In this document: one piece after another, positions 9,779-18,252 of the stretch
Layout of the letters: each line of letters begins with the position of its first letter
Position numbering within the stretch: position 1 is the stretch's first letter
NCBI RefSeq assembly: GCF_040066175.1
Contig: NZ_JBEAAM010000019.1
Span: forward strand, 8,528 to 72,527
Source of the DNA: Solimonas sp040066175
GTDB taxonomy: Bacteria > Pseudomonadota > Gammaproteobacteria > Nevskiales > Nevskiaceae
Direction: 5' to 3'
Length of the DNA: 64,000 nt
Made by a program: the position numbers and the translations under genes
The notes under the pieces: generated by a model
The model's input: only the letters and a program-made list of their open reading frames with translations
Database searches by the model: none
Told to the model about the DNA's origin: nothing

Positions 9779-10868
9779 GTTCCGGCTGCAGGTCCGCCAG
9801 GGCCGGCCGGTTCCGTTCGACGCCGAGCTGAGCTGCCGCGGCGGCGAGGTGCTGGCGCTGGTCGGTCCCTCGGGCAGCGGCAAGTCCACGCTGCTGCGCA
9901 TGATCGCCGGCCTGTCGCGGCCGGCGTCCGGTTCGATCCGCTGCGGCGAGCGGCCGTGGTTCGATGCCCAGACGGGCGTGAACCTGAGCCCGCAGCAGCG
10001 GCGGGTCGGCTACGTGCCGCAGCACTACGGACTGTTCCCGCACCTGTCGGCGCTGGCCAATGTCGAGGCCGGGCTGGGCCATCTGCCGCGCGGGCAACGG
10101 GCACGGCACGCCCGCACCTGGCTGGAGAAGGTGCATCTCGATGGCCTGGCGTCGCGCCGGCCCGCCGAGCTGTCCGGCGGCCAGCAGCAGCGCGTGGCCC
10201 TGGCGCGCGCACTCGCGCGCGAGCCCTCGATCCTGCTGCTCGACGAACCGTTCTCGGCGGTGGACCGCGCCACGCGCGAGACGTTGTACGGGGAACTGGC
10301 CGAGCTGAAGCAGGAGCTGGTCCTGCCGGTCGTCATGGTCACGCACGACCTGACCGAGGCGCTGCTGCTCGCCGACCGCATGAGCCTGCTCGATCAGGGC
10401 CGCACGCTGCAGACCGGCGTGCCGCACGAGGTCATGGCTCGGCCGGTCAGCGCCGTCGCCGCGCGCCTGATGGGCTTGCGCAACGTGTTCGGCGGCCGGC
10501 TGATCGAACACGACGCGGCGGCCGACCGCAGCTGGATCGGGATCGGCGGCCTGCGCTTGGCCAGCCGATACCGCCCGGAATTCGCACCGGGAAAGCCGCT
10601 CGACTGCGTGCTGCCCGACGGCGCCATCCGCCTGCCCGGCATCACCGACCGCGCCCTGCCCGACGGCCCGAATCGCGTCGAGCTGAGCCTCGTCCGCCTG
10701 CTGCCGATGGGCGAGGAGGTCCGCATCGACGCGCGGCTGCCCGGTGTCGAAGCCATGCTGCACTTTCAGGTCTCCGCACGGCTGACCGAAGTTCTGCGCC
10801 TGTCGCCGGGCGGCAGCGTACCGGCGGTGCTGCGCGAAGACCGGCTGCACCTGATGGCACCGCCATGA
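9759..10868 (+). CDS. modC: Molybdate ABC transporter ATP-binding protein
   Basis: ModC powers molybdate import. In its 369 residues the ATPase domain shows Walker A GPSGSGKST, the signature LSGGQQQR, Walker B ILLLDEPFSAVD and the switch His in MVTHDLTEAL. A C-terminal Mop/TOBE-like domain follows at about residues 290-360. The GTG start at 9759 lies inside the end of modB, with GGGAGG just upstream, and the N-terminus (SEFRLQV) fits the family. The stop overlaps the next ATG as ATGA, so the downstream permease is translationally coupled. Confidence 0.94.
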   Translation: MSCRSSEFRLQVRQGRPVPFDAELSCRGGEVLALVGPSGSGKSTLLRMIAGLSRPASGSIRCGERPWFDAQTGVNLSPQQRRVGYVPQHYGLFPHLSALANVEAGLGHLPRGQRARHARTWLEKVHLDGLASRRPAELSGGQQQRVALARALAREPSILLLDEPFSAVDRATRETLYGELAELKQELVLPVVMVTHDLTEALLLADRMSLLDQGRTLQTGVPHEVMARPVSAVAARLMGLRNVFGGRLIEHDAAADRSWIGIGGLRLASRYRPEFAPGKPLDCVLPDGAIRLPGITDRALPDGPNRVELSLVRLLPMGEEVRIDARLPGVEAMLHFQVSARLTEVLRLSPGGSVPAVLREDRLHLMAPP

Positions 10869-11842
10869 CCCGGCTGGACCTGGAGCGTGGGCAGGTCTGG
10901 ATCTACCTCGCGGCGATCGCCGCGGGACTGCTGACCGGCAGCGCGCTGCCCGGCAGCGCGCCGGCGCTGGCGGCGCTGCTCTGGCCGGCCCTGATGGTCC
11001 TGCTCTATGCCACTTTCGTGCAGGTGCCGCTGCTGCACCTGCGGGCGGCTTTCGCCGATCACCGCTTCGTGGCGGCGGCACTGACCGGCAACTTCGTGCT
11101 GGTCCCGCTCGTCGTCGCCGCGCTCGCATCCTTGCTGCCGCCCGATCCGGCGCTGCGCCTGGGCGTGCTGCTGGTGCTGCTGGTACCCTGCACCGACTGG
11201 TTCATCACCTTTTCGCAGCTGGGGCGCGGCGACACGCCGCGCGCGATCGCGGTGACGCCGCTCAACCTGCTGCTGCAGCTGCTGTTGCTGCCGGTCTATC
11301 TGTGGCTGATGGGCGGTGCCGGCGTGACCGGCGCACTGACGCCCGCACGGGCCGCGCCGGCACTGGCCATCGTGCTGCTGCCGCTCGCCGCCGCGGCGCT
11401 GAGCGAACGCTGGATCGAGGCGCGGCCGCAGCGCGCGGCTGTGCGCGAGACGCTGGCATGGTGGCCGGTGCCGCTGCTGGCGCTGGTCGTGTTCCTGATC
11501 GCCGGCGCGCAGGTCGCGGCGCTGGGTACGGCGCTGGCCGCCGTGCCGCGCGTCGTGCCGCTGTTCGCGGCATACCTGCTCCTCGCGGCGCTGCTCGCGC
11601 GCCGGCTCGCCACGCTGTTCCGCCTGCCGGCACCGCAGGGGCGGACGCTCGCCTTCAGCCTGGGCACGCGCAATTCCTTCGTCGTGCTGCCGTTCGCGCT
11701 GACATTGCCGCCGGGCTGGGAGGTCGCGGCGGTCGTCATCGTCATCCAGTCGCTGGTCGAGCTGTTCGGGATGGTCGCCTACCTGATCTGGATTCCACGC
11801 CGCCTGTTCCCCGACCCGCCCGCCGGTCGCCCGGCCGGCTGA
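10865..11842 (+). CDS. BASS/ACR3-type membrane permease coupled to modC
   Basis: A 325-residue protein with about ten hydrophobic helices. It resembles the bile acid:sodium symporter superfamily (arsenic resistance/ACR3 and related branches). The segments LVPCTDWFITFSQLGRGD and SLGTRNSFVVLPFALTLP match the conserved helix-crossing regions of that fold. It is joined to modC by an ATGA overlap, which puts it in the molybdate operon. No arsR or arsC is present. Its substrate is unknown. Plausible options are arsenite export, uptake of another anion, or molybdate/tungstate exchange; the operon position alone suggests an oxyanion link. Confidence 0.75.
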   Translation: MTRLDLERGQVWIYLAAIAAGLLTGSALPGSAPALAALLWPALMVLLYATFVQVPLLHLRAAFADHRFVAAALTGNFVLVPLVVAALASLLPPDPALRLGVLLVLLVPCTDWFITFSQLGRGDTPRAIAVTPLNLLLQLLLLPVYLWLMGGAGVTGALTPARAAPALAIVLLPLAAAALSERWIEARPQRAAVRETLAWWPVPLLALVVFLIAGAQVAALGTALAAVPRVVPLFAAYLLLAALLARRLATLFRLPAPQGRTLAFSLGTRNSFVVLPFALTLPPGWEVAAVVIVIQSLVELFGMVAYLIWIPRRLFPDPPAGRPAG

Positions 11843-11960
11843 GTTCAGCCCGCGCGGTTCGCCGGCAGGCGGATGCACCTGGCGCACCGGCAATAGCCAC
11901 GGTCACAGGCGCGCCGGATAATCGGCGCAGGTTCCCTTTCCCCCTCCTCAGGAGCATCCG

Positions 11961-13247
11961 ATGAAACCCTACGGCCGCAAGGTGGCGATTCTCGGCGGAG
12001 CGCGCATCCCGTTCGCGCGTTCCAACACCGCGTACGCGACCAAATCCAACCAGGACATGCTGACCGCCGCGTTGAAGGGCGTCGTGGACCGCTTCCAGCT
12101 GCACGGCGAGCGCCTCGGCGAGGTCCAGGCCGGCGCGGTGCTCAAGCACTCGCGCGACTTCAACCTGTGCCGCGAGTCGGTGCTGTCGTCGGGGCTGTCC
12201 GCCGATACCGCAGCGTCCGACGTGCAGATGGCCTGCGGCACCGGCCTGCAGGCGGCGATCAACGTCGCCAACAAGATCGCGCTCGGCCAGATCGAGTCCG
12301 GCATCGCCGGCGGCGTGGACACGACCTCCGACGCGCCGATCGAGGTCAACGACAAGCTGCGCAAGATCCTGCTCGAAGTGAACCGCGCCAAGACCGGCAC
12401 GCAGCGCCTCAAGGCACTGGCCAAGTTCCGTCCGTCGATGCTGGCGCCGGCGATTCCGACCAACGGCGAACCGCGCACGCGCATGAGCATGGGCCAGCAC
12501 TGCGAGGTCATGGCCAAGGAATGGAAGATCCGCCGCGAGGACCAGGACCTGCTCGCGCTCGAATCGCACCAGAAGGCCGCGAAGGCTTACGACGAAGGCT
12601 TCTTCAGCGACCTGATCGTGCCCTTCGCCGGGCTGGAGCGCGACAACAACCTGCGTGCCGACGTGTCCCTGGAGAAGCTCGCGTCGCTGGCGCCGGCCTT
12701 CGACCGCAAGTCCGGCCAGGGCACGCTGACCGCCGGCAACTCGACGCCGCTGACCGACGGCGCCTCCGCGGTGCTGCTCGCCTCCGAGGACTGGGCCGCG
12801 TCGCGCGGGCTGAAGCCGCTGGCCTACCTGACGCACATGGAAACCGCGGCGGTCGATTTCGCCGGCGGCCGCAAGGAGGGCCTGCTGATGGCCCCGGCCT
12901 ACGCGGTGCCGCGCATGCTCGCCCGCGCCGGCATCAAGCTGCAGGACTTCGACTTCTACGAGATCCACGAAGCCTTCGCCGCGCAGGTGCTGTGCACGCT
13001 CAAGGCCTGGGAAGACCCGAAGTTCTGCAAGGAGCGCCTGGGCCTCGACCAGCCGCTGGGCACCATCGACCGCAGCAAGATGAACGTCAAGGGCGGCAGC
13101 CTCGCCGCCGGCCATCCCTTCGCCGCGACCGGCGGCCGCATCCTCGCGTCGCTGGCCAAGATCATCCGCCAGAACGGCGGCGGCCGCGGCCTGATCTCGA
13201 TCTGCGCCGCCGGCGGCCAGGGCGTGGTCGCAATCGTTGAGGGGTGA
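11961..13247 (+). CDS. Acetyl-CoA C-acyltransferase (FadI-like thiolase)
   Basis: Thiolases cleave or form beta-ketoacyl-CoA. The 428-residue protein shows the nucleophile in QMACGTG (Cys92), the second active-site block EIHEAFAAQ with the general-base His, and the C-terminal CAAGGQG loop. The internal segments VNKARTxxQRLK-like, AFDRK and TAxNSTPLTDGA match FadI, the alpha-anaerobic/trifunctional-type thiolase, better than FadA. It has an AGGAG ribosome-binding site 7 bp before the ATG. No fadJ partner is adjacent, so the precise role (fatty-acid beta-oxidation or acetoacetyl-CoA formation) is open. Confidence 0.88.
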   Translation: MKPYGRKVAILGGARIPFARSNTAYATKSNQDMLTAALKGVVDRFQLHGERLGEVQAGAVLKHSRDFNLCRESVLSSGLSADTAASDVQMACGTGLQAAINVANKIALGQIESGIAGGVDTTSDAPIEVNDKLRKILLEVNRAKTGTQRLKALAKFRPSMLAPAIPTNGEPRTRMSMGQHCEVMAKEWKIRREDQDLLALESHQKAAKAYDEGFFSDLIVPFAGLERDNNLRADVSLEKLASLAPAFDRKSGQGTLTAGNSTPLTDGASAVLLASEDWAASRGLKPLAYLTHMETAAVDFAGGRKEGLLMAPAYAVPRMLARAGIKLQDFDFYEIHEAFAAQVLCTLKAWEDPKFCKERLGLDQPLGTIDRSKMNVKGGSLAAGHPFAATGGRILASLAKIIRQNGGGRGLISICAAGGQGVVAIVEG

Positions 13248-13342
13248 GCCGGAGTGACGCCGGAGCGCCGGTGGCGCTTTAGGCCCGGCGAACGCCCGGC
13301 CATGGATGGCAACACGGCGCTGCTGAAATGCAAGAGCAACGA
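13248..13342. other. Intergenic segment with GC-rich hairpins
   Basis: After the thiolase stop come a hairpin-prone stretch around GCCGGAGCGCCGG and a second one at 13282-13301 (GGCCCGGCG-AAC-GCCCGGCC), followed by CATGGATGGC. The palindromic make-up recalls REP-type intergenic repeats, but no second copy was found in this window. No gene is seen here. Confidence 0.3.
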
Positions 13343-13370
13343 GCCCGGCCGCGCGCCGGGCTTTCTTTTC
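13343..13370 (+). terminator. Rho-independent terminator after the thiolase gene
   Basis: A perfect 7-bp GC stem, GCCCGGC with a five-base loop and GCCGGGC, is followed by TTTCTTTTC. It lies about 95 bp beyond the thiolase stop and 80 bp before the sodium symporter gene. Confidence 0.85.
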
Positions 13371-13449
13371 GGACGGCTCTGAGGGCGTTCCCGCTGAGAC
13401 ACTGCAGCCGAGTCCGGCATAATCCGCCCTTCTTACCGGGGGATACGGA

Positions 13450-14787
13450 ATGAGTGTCGGCAGGGAGAACTGGGGCAGCCGTTTCGGCTTCATCATGGCC
13501 GCGGCGGGTTCGGCGATCGGCCTCGGCAATGTCTGGCGCTTCCCGTACATCACCGGCACCAACGGCGGCGGCGCCTTCCTGCTGATCTACCTGGGCATCA
13601 TCGTCGCGTTCGGCGTGTCGCTGGCGCTGGCCGAGATGGTGGTCGGCCGTACCGCACAGCGCAATCCGGTCGGCGCGTTCCGCGCACTCGGCGGCGCGCG
13701 CTGGGCCGGTGTCGGCTTCCTCGGCGTGTTCACCGGCTTTGCGATCCTGTCGTTCTACATCGTCGTCGCCGGCTGGACGCTCGCCTACATCGTGCAGTCG
13801 CTGCGCGGCGGCCTGCACAGCACCGATCCGAAGGTGCTGGAAGCGGCGTTCGGCGCCTTCGTGTCCGACCCGGTCGCGCCGATCGTCTATGCCGGCCTGT
13901 TCATCGGCCTGACGGCGTGGATCGTCGTCGGCGGCATCGCCCGCGGCATCGAGCGCTGGAACAAGATCCTGATGCCGGCGCTGTTCGTGATCCTGCTGGT
14001 CCTGGTCGCGCGCGCGCTGACGCTGCCCGGCGCCGCACAGGGCCTGTCGTTCTACCTGGTGCCGGATTTCAGCAAGGTCAGCACGCGCACCTTCTACGAC
14101 GCGATCTCGCAGGTGTTCTTCTCGCTGTCGATCGGCATGGGCACGCTGCTGACCTACGGCTCCTACCTGTCGAAACAGGAAAACCTGCCATCGGCGGCGC
14201 TGACCGTCGTGCTGCTCGACACCTGCGCCGCGGTGCTCGCCGGCCTGATGATCCTGCCGGCGGTATTCGCCTTCGGCTTCAACCCGAGCGCCGGCCCCGG
14301 CCTGACCTTCATCACGCTGCCTGCGGTGTTCGCGTCGATGCCTTTCGGTGCCGTGTTCAGTGTGCTGTTCTTCACGCTGCTGGCGATCGCGGCGCTGACC
14401 TCGGCCGTGTCCATCCTCGAACCGATGGTCGCGTATTTCGTGGACGAGCACGGCCTCGACCGCCGCCGCACGGTGATCGTCGCCGCCTGCGTCTGCTTCC
14501 TGCTCGGCGTGCCGGCCTCGCTGTCCTTCGGCCTGTGGAACGGCTTCACGCTGTTCGGCAAGACCTGGTTCGACCTGATGGACTTCCTGTCGAACAACCT
14601 GCTGCTGCCGATCGGCGGGCTGCTGACCGCGCTGTTCGTCGGCTGGGCGTGGGCGCAGCCGGCAGCGCACCATCTGTCCAACGAAGGCAAGCTGCACCAG
14701 CCGTGGTCGCCGCTATGGCTGTTCGTGCTGCGCTATGTCGCGCCGCTGGGCATCCTCTGGATCCTGCTGTCCTCGCTGCTGAAGTAA
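13450..14787 (+). CDS. Sodium-dependent transporter, NSS/SNF family
   Basis: A 445-residue inner-membrane protein with the LeuT-type fold, about twelve helices. The N-terminal signature WGSRFGFIMAAAGSAIGLGN and WRFPYITGTNGGGAF form the unwound helix-1 substrate/sodium site of neurotransmitter:sodium symporters. It most likely imports an amino acid with sodium; the substrate cannot be told. It has GGGGA seven bases before the ATG. The AGCS symporter gene follows after 19 bp, so two sodium/amino-acid carriers are probably co-transcribed. Confidence 0.92.
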   Translation: MSVGRENWGSRFGFIMAAAGSAIGLGNVWRFPYITGTNGGGAFLLIYLGIIVAFGVSLALAEMVVGRTAQRNPVGAFRALGGARWAGVGFLGVFTGFAILSFYIVVAGWTLAYIVQSLRGGLHSTDPKVLEAAFGAFVSDPVAPIVYAGLFIGLTAWIVVGGIARGIERWNKILMPALFVILLVLVARALTLPGAAQGLSFYLVPDFSKVSTRTFYDAISQVFFSLSIGMGTLLTYGSYLSKQENLPSAALTVVLLDTCAAVLAGLMILPAVFAFGFNPSAGPGLTFITLPAVFASMPFGAVFSVLFFTLLAIAALTSAVSILEPMVAYFVDEHGLDRRRTVIVAACVCFLLGVPASLSFGLWNGFTLFGKTWFDLMDFLSNNLLLPIGGLLTALFVGWAWAQPAAHHLSNEGKLHQPWSPLWLFVLRYVAPLGILWILLSSLLK

Positions 14788-14806
14788 ACCACCGCGGACC
14801 GCCCTC

Positions 14807-16477
14807 ATGGACGCCTTCTTCGCCGCGCTCGACGCGATCAATGCCGTGATGCTGGGCGTACCGACGCTGCTCGGCCTGCTGTGCATCGGCCTGCTGTTCA
14901 CCGTGTGGAGCCGCTTCGGCCAGTGGCGCTCGCTGACCCATGGCGTGCAGCTGGTCCGCGGCCGGGTGCCCGGCGTCTCGGGTCAGGGCAAGGGCGCGCT
15001 GTCGCACTTCCAGGCGCTGTCGGCGGCGCTGTCGGCGACCGTCGGCCTGGGCAACATCGGCGGCGTGGCGATCGCGGTATCCATCGGCGGGCCGGGCGCG
15101 GTGTTCTGGATGTGGATGGTCGGCCTGGTCGGCATGGCGCTCAAATCGACCGAGGTCACGCTGTCGCTGCTCTACCGCAACACCGACGATCCCGCCAACC
15201 CGCACGGCGGCACGATGTGGGTGTGCAAGAAGGGCCTCGCCGAGCTGCGACCGCAGCTCGCCGGCGTCGGCGCGGTCGCCGGCGGCCTGTTCGCCGTCGC
15301 GCTGATCCTGTTCGGCATCACCGGCGGCAACATGTTCCAGGCCTGGAACGCGTCGGAGATCGCGCGCGCCTACTTCGGCGTGCCGACCTGGATCTCGGGT
15401 CTGGTCATGGCGCTGCTGGTCGGCGCGGTGATCCTCGGTGGCATCCGCCGCATCGGCCAGATCGCCGGCGTACTGGTGCCGGTGATGTGCGGCCTCTACG
15501 TGCTCGCGGCGCTGTACGTGATCGGCGCGAACCTCGATCGGGTGCCCGGCATCTTCGCGCTGATCCTGCGCAGCGCATTCGCACCGGCCGAGGCCGGCGG
15601 CGCCTTCATCGGCGCGAGCCTGGGCACGGCCTTCATCTTCGGCATGAAGCGCGCGCTGTTCTCGTCGGAATCCGGCCTGGGGTCGGCGCCGATCGCGCAT
15701 TCGGCGGTGAAGACGCCGGAGCCGGTCACCGAAGGCGTGGTCGCCGGCCTCGAACCCTTCATCGACACCATCGTCGTCTGCACGATGACCGCGCTGGTCA
15801 TCCTGATCACCGGCCTGTGGAACCGCGGTCCCGCGGTGAGCTGGGACACACCGCCGGCGCTGGTCGCCGCCGGCCCGCAGCAGTGGGCGCCGGCGCTCGA
15901 CTGGCTGCCGGCCGGCGCCGATCCGTCGCTGCTGACCGGCGACCAGGTGTTCGTCGTCGTCGGTCATGCCGACGGTACGCGCGGCAAGCTGTTCGGCAAC
16001 ATCGCCGGCAGCGGCGACGCGCGCTCGGTCGTCTGGCGGCCGCTGGTCGCAGCCGAAGCGCCGCGCATCGTCGAACCCGGCGTCTTCGCCGACTACCCCG
16101 GCTCGACGCTGACGGCGAAAGCCTTCGATTCCGTGCGTCCGGGCCTGGGCCAGTGGATGGTCACGATCACCGTCTGGCTGTTCGCGATCTCGACGATGAT
16201 CACCTGGAGCTACTACGGCGAACAGGGCGTGGTCTATCTCGCCGGCAGCCGCTGGGTCGTGCCCTACCGGCTGCTGTGGTGCGGCCTGGCATTCGCCGCC
16301 TGCCTGGGCTTCATCCGCACCGACGTCGAACTCGACACCGTCAGCACCGTCGCGCTGGGCTTCATGCTCGCGGTCAACCTGCCGACCATGCTGCTGCTCG
16401 GCCACCGCGCGATGCGCGCCTGGCAGGACTACTTCGAACGGCTCGCCGCCGGCCGGGTCGGACAGCGCCCGGACTGA
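14807..16477 (+). CDS. Alanine/glycine:cation symporter, AGCS family
   Basis: A 556-residue inner-membrane protein with the amino acid carrier (AlsT/DagA) signatures. These are FQALSAALSATVGLGNIGGVA near the N-terminus, GPGAVFWMW, and SSESGLGSAPIAHS. It imports alanine or glycine with sodium or protons. It is longer than usual (about 450-480): an extra ~100-residue soluble-looking segment follows EPFIDTIVVCTMTALVI (roughly residues 340-440, rich in Pro, Gly and Asp) before the last helices (YYGEQGVVYL). hemH begins 23 bp downstream. Confidence 0.9.
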   Translation: MDAFFAALDAINAVMLGVPTLLGLLCIGLLFTVWSRFGQWRSLTHGVQLVRGRVPGVSGQGKGALSHFQALSAALSATVGLGNIGGVAIAVSIGGPGAVFWMWMVGLVGMALKSTEVTLSLLYRNTDDPANPHGGTMWVCKKGLAELRPQLAGVGAVAGGLFAVALILFGITGGNMFQAWNASEIARAYFGVPTWISGLVMALLVGAVILGGIRRIGQIAGVLVPVMCGLYVLAALYVIGANLDRVPGIFALILRSAFAPAEAGGAFIGASLGTAFIFGMKRALFSSESGLGSAPIAHSAVKTPEPVTEGVVAGLEPFIDTIVVCTMTALVILITGLWNRGPAVSWDTPPALVAAGPQQWAPALDWLPAGADPSLLTGDQVFVVVGHADGTRGKLFGNIAGSGDARSVVWRPLVAAEAPRIVEPGVFADYPGSTLTAKAFDSVRPGLGQWMVTITVWLFAISTMITWSYYGEQGVVYLAGSRWVVPYRLLWCGLAFAACLGFIRTDVELDTVSTVALGFMLAVNLPTMLLLGHRAMRAWQDYFERLAAGRVGQRPD

Positions 16478-16500
16478 ACACCGCCGCCGATCCAGCCCCG

Positions 16501-17547
16501 ATGATGAATGCCATCACCGCGCCCTCGCGGATCGATACGGCGCCACCACCGGCAACCGGGACCGGCGTGCTGCTCGTCAATCTCGGCACGCCTTCGGCGC
16601 CGACCGCGCCGGCGATCCGCCGCTACCTGCGCGAGTTCCTCGCCGACCGGCGCGTGGTCGATCTGCCGCGCCTGCTGTGGTGGCCGATCCTCTACGGCTT
16701 CATCCTGCCGCTGCGGCCACGCCGGCTCGCACACGCCTACGGCGCGATCTGGACGGAACGCGGCTCGCCGCTGCTGGCGATCGGACGCGATCAGCAACAG
16801 GGCCTGCAGCAGCGGCTCGGCCACCGCGCGACCGTCGCGCTGGCGATGCGCTACGGCGAACCGTCGGTGACCACGGCACTCGCCGGACTGCAGGCGCAGG
16901 GCGTGACCCGGCTGCTGGTGCTGCCGCTGTACCCGCAGTACTCGGCGACGACCACCGCCTCGGTGCTCGACGCCGTGTTCGACGCCTGCCGCCCGCTGCG
17001 CGCGGTGCCGGAGCTGCGCACGGTCAACGACTACCACGACGACGCGGGCTACATCGCCGCACTGGCGGACTCGGTCCGGCATCACTGGGCAACCCACGGG
17101 CGCGGCGACCACCTGCTGCTGTCCTTCCATTCCATCCCGCAGCGCTATGAAGACGCCGGCGACCCCTACGGCCGCCACTGCCGGCAGACCGCGCAACGAC
17201 TCGCACAGCTGCTCGACCTGCCGGCGGACCGCTGGAGCCTGAGCTTCCAGTCCCGCGTCGGCCGTGCGCAGTGGCTGTCGCCCTACACTGACGAATACGT
17301 CACCGCCCTCGCCGGCCGGGGCGTGCGCCGGCTCGACGTGATCTGCCCCGGCTTTGCCGCCGACTGCCTGGAAACGCTGGAGGAAGTCGCGCTGCGCTAT
17401 GCCGCCGACTTCCGCCGTGCCGGCGGCGAGGTTCTGCGCTACATTCCCGCGCTCAACGCCGAACCGGCGCACCTCGACGCGCTGGCCGCACTGGTCGAAC
17501 GCCATCTCGCCGGCTGGCCCTGCGGCGATCCCACAGGAGACTTTTGA
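16501..17547 (+). CDS. hemH: Ferrochelatase
   Basis: HemH inserts Fe(II) into protoporphyrin IX, the last step of heme synthesis, at the inner face of the membrane. The 348-residue product has GVLLVNLGTPSAP at the start, LYPQYS, the metal/porphyrin His in LLSFHSIPQRYEDAGDPY (about residue 210), and the acidic CPGFAADCLETLEEV. These are all ferrochelatase hallmarks. The ATG at 16501 is used; the longer upstream frame overlaps the symporter and is not HemH-like. A hairpin lies 30 bp downstream. Confidence 0.96.
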   Translation: MMNAITAPSRIDTAPPPATGTGVLLVNLGTPSAPTAPAIRRYLREFLADRRVVDLPRLLWWPILYGFILPLRPRRLAHAYGAIWTERGSPLLAIGRDQQQGLQQRLGHRATVALAMRYGEPSVTTALAGLQAQGVTRLLVLPLYPQYSATTTASVLDAVFDACRPLRAVPELRTVNDYHDDAGYIAALADSVRHHWATHGRGDHLLLSFHSIPQRYEDAGDPYGRHCRQTAQRLAQLLDLPADRWSLSFQSRVGRAQWLSPYTDEYVTALAGRGVRRLDVICPGFAADCLETLEEVALRYAADFRRAGGEVLRYIPALNAEPAHLDALAALVERHLAGWPCGDPTGDF

Positions 17548-17576
17548 CAAATTCCGTCACTCACTGACACAACTGG

Positions 17577-17595
17577 GCCGACCCGTCCGGTCGGC
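17577..17595 (+). terminator. Hairpin downstream of hemH, probable terminator
   Basis: GCCGACC-CGTCC-GGTCGGC forms a perfect 7-bp stem 30 bp after the hemH stop. The U-tract is weak (ATGTAGATAAATTT follows), so efficiency is uncertain. It separates hemH from the pilin promoter. Confidence 0.55.
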
Positions 17596-17652
17596 ATGTA
17601 GATAAATTTGACTAAGCGCCTGGTTTTATTGAGTTGCACCGCAGCATGAGCC

Positions 17653-17669
17653 TTGGCACACAGGCTGCG
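17653..17669 (+). promoter_or_regulatory. Predicted sigma-54 promoter of the first pilin gene
   Basis: TTGGCACACAGGCTGCG has the GG and GC dinucleotides at 17655-17656 and 17667-17668, separated by exactly ten bases. This matches the -24/-12 element TGGCAC-N5-TTGC of RpoN promoters. It lies about 60 bp upstream of the pilin start codon. Type IV pilin genes in pseudomonads and xanthomonads are known to be RpoN/PilR dependent; no pilSR genes are in this window. Confidence 0.75.
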
Positions 17670-17728
17670 TAAGAAAAGGCGCACGGGGAGACGTTCCGGT
17701 GCATCACCATCCAATTGGAGAGTTTCAA

Positions 17729-18175
17729 ATGAAGAAGCAGCTGCAGAAGGGCTTTACGCTGATCGAGCTGATGATCGTCATCGCGATCATCGGCATCCTC
17801 GCCGCCATCGCCATCCCGGCCTACCAGGACTACATCGCGCGCTCGCAGGCGTCCGAGGCGGTCTCGCTGATGTCCGGCGGCAAGACCCCGCTGGCGGAGT
17901 TCTTCTCCGACAAGGGCGTCTGGCCGAGTGCCGCGGCGTCCGTGATGGGCACGCTGTCCGGCAAGTACGTCGCCACCATCGAGATCACTGGAAACACCGG
18001 CGGCACTTCGCTGCCGATCGAACTGACGGCGACGATGAAGGCTCAGGATGTCAACAAGAACATCATGGGCAAGACCGTCATCATGACGTCCACGAGCGGC
18101 AGCAGCTGGACCTGCAAGCCGGGCGGGGCCAATCCGATCGATCCGAAGTACCTGCCGGCGGCCTGCCGCGGGTGA
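17729..18175 (+). CDS. pilA: Type IV major pilin, first copy
   Basis: A 148-residue class-A prepilin. The short basic leader MKKQLQKG ends in Gly, followed by FTLIELMIVIAIIGILAAIA, with mature residues Phe1 and Glu5 at the PilD cleavage site. The hydrophobic helix forms the fibre core. A C-terminal Cys pair (WTCKP and PAAC) would close the disulfide-bonded D-region. The ATG at 17729 has GGAGAG nine bases upstream and gives the canonical leader; an earlier start would spoil it. It is preceded by a sigma-54-like promoter and followed by a strong terminator, so it can be made in excess over the second pilin. Confidence 0.95.
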   Translation: MKKQLQKGFTLIELMIVIAIIGILAAIAIPAYQDYIARSQASEAVSLMSGGKTPLAEFFSDKGVWPSAAASVMGTLSGKYVATIEITGNTGGTSLPIELTATMKAQDVNKNIMGKTVIMTSTSGSSWTCKPGGANPIDPKYLPAACRG

Positions 18176-18190
18176 TCGACTCGTGACCAG

Positions 18191-18228
18191 GGAAGGCTGC
18201 ACGCGGTCGGTGCAGCCTTCCTCGTTTT
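18191..18228 (+). terminator. Strong terminator between the two pilin genes
   Basis: GGAAGGCTGCAC and GTGCAGCCTTCC form a perfect 12-bp stem with a seven-base loop (GCGGTCG), followed by TCGTTTT. It begins 15 bp after the first pilin stop. Confidence 0.92.
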
Positions 18229-18252
18229 GAACGTCACCGCAGACGCGAAGCC

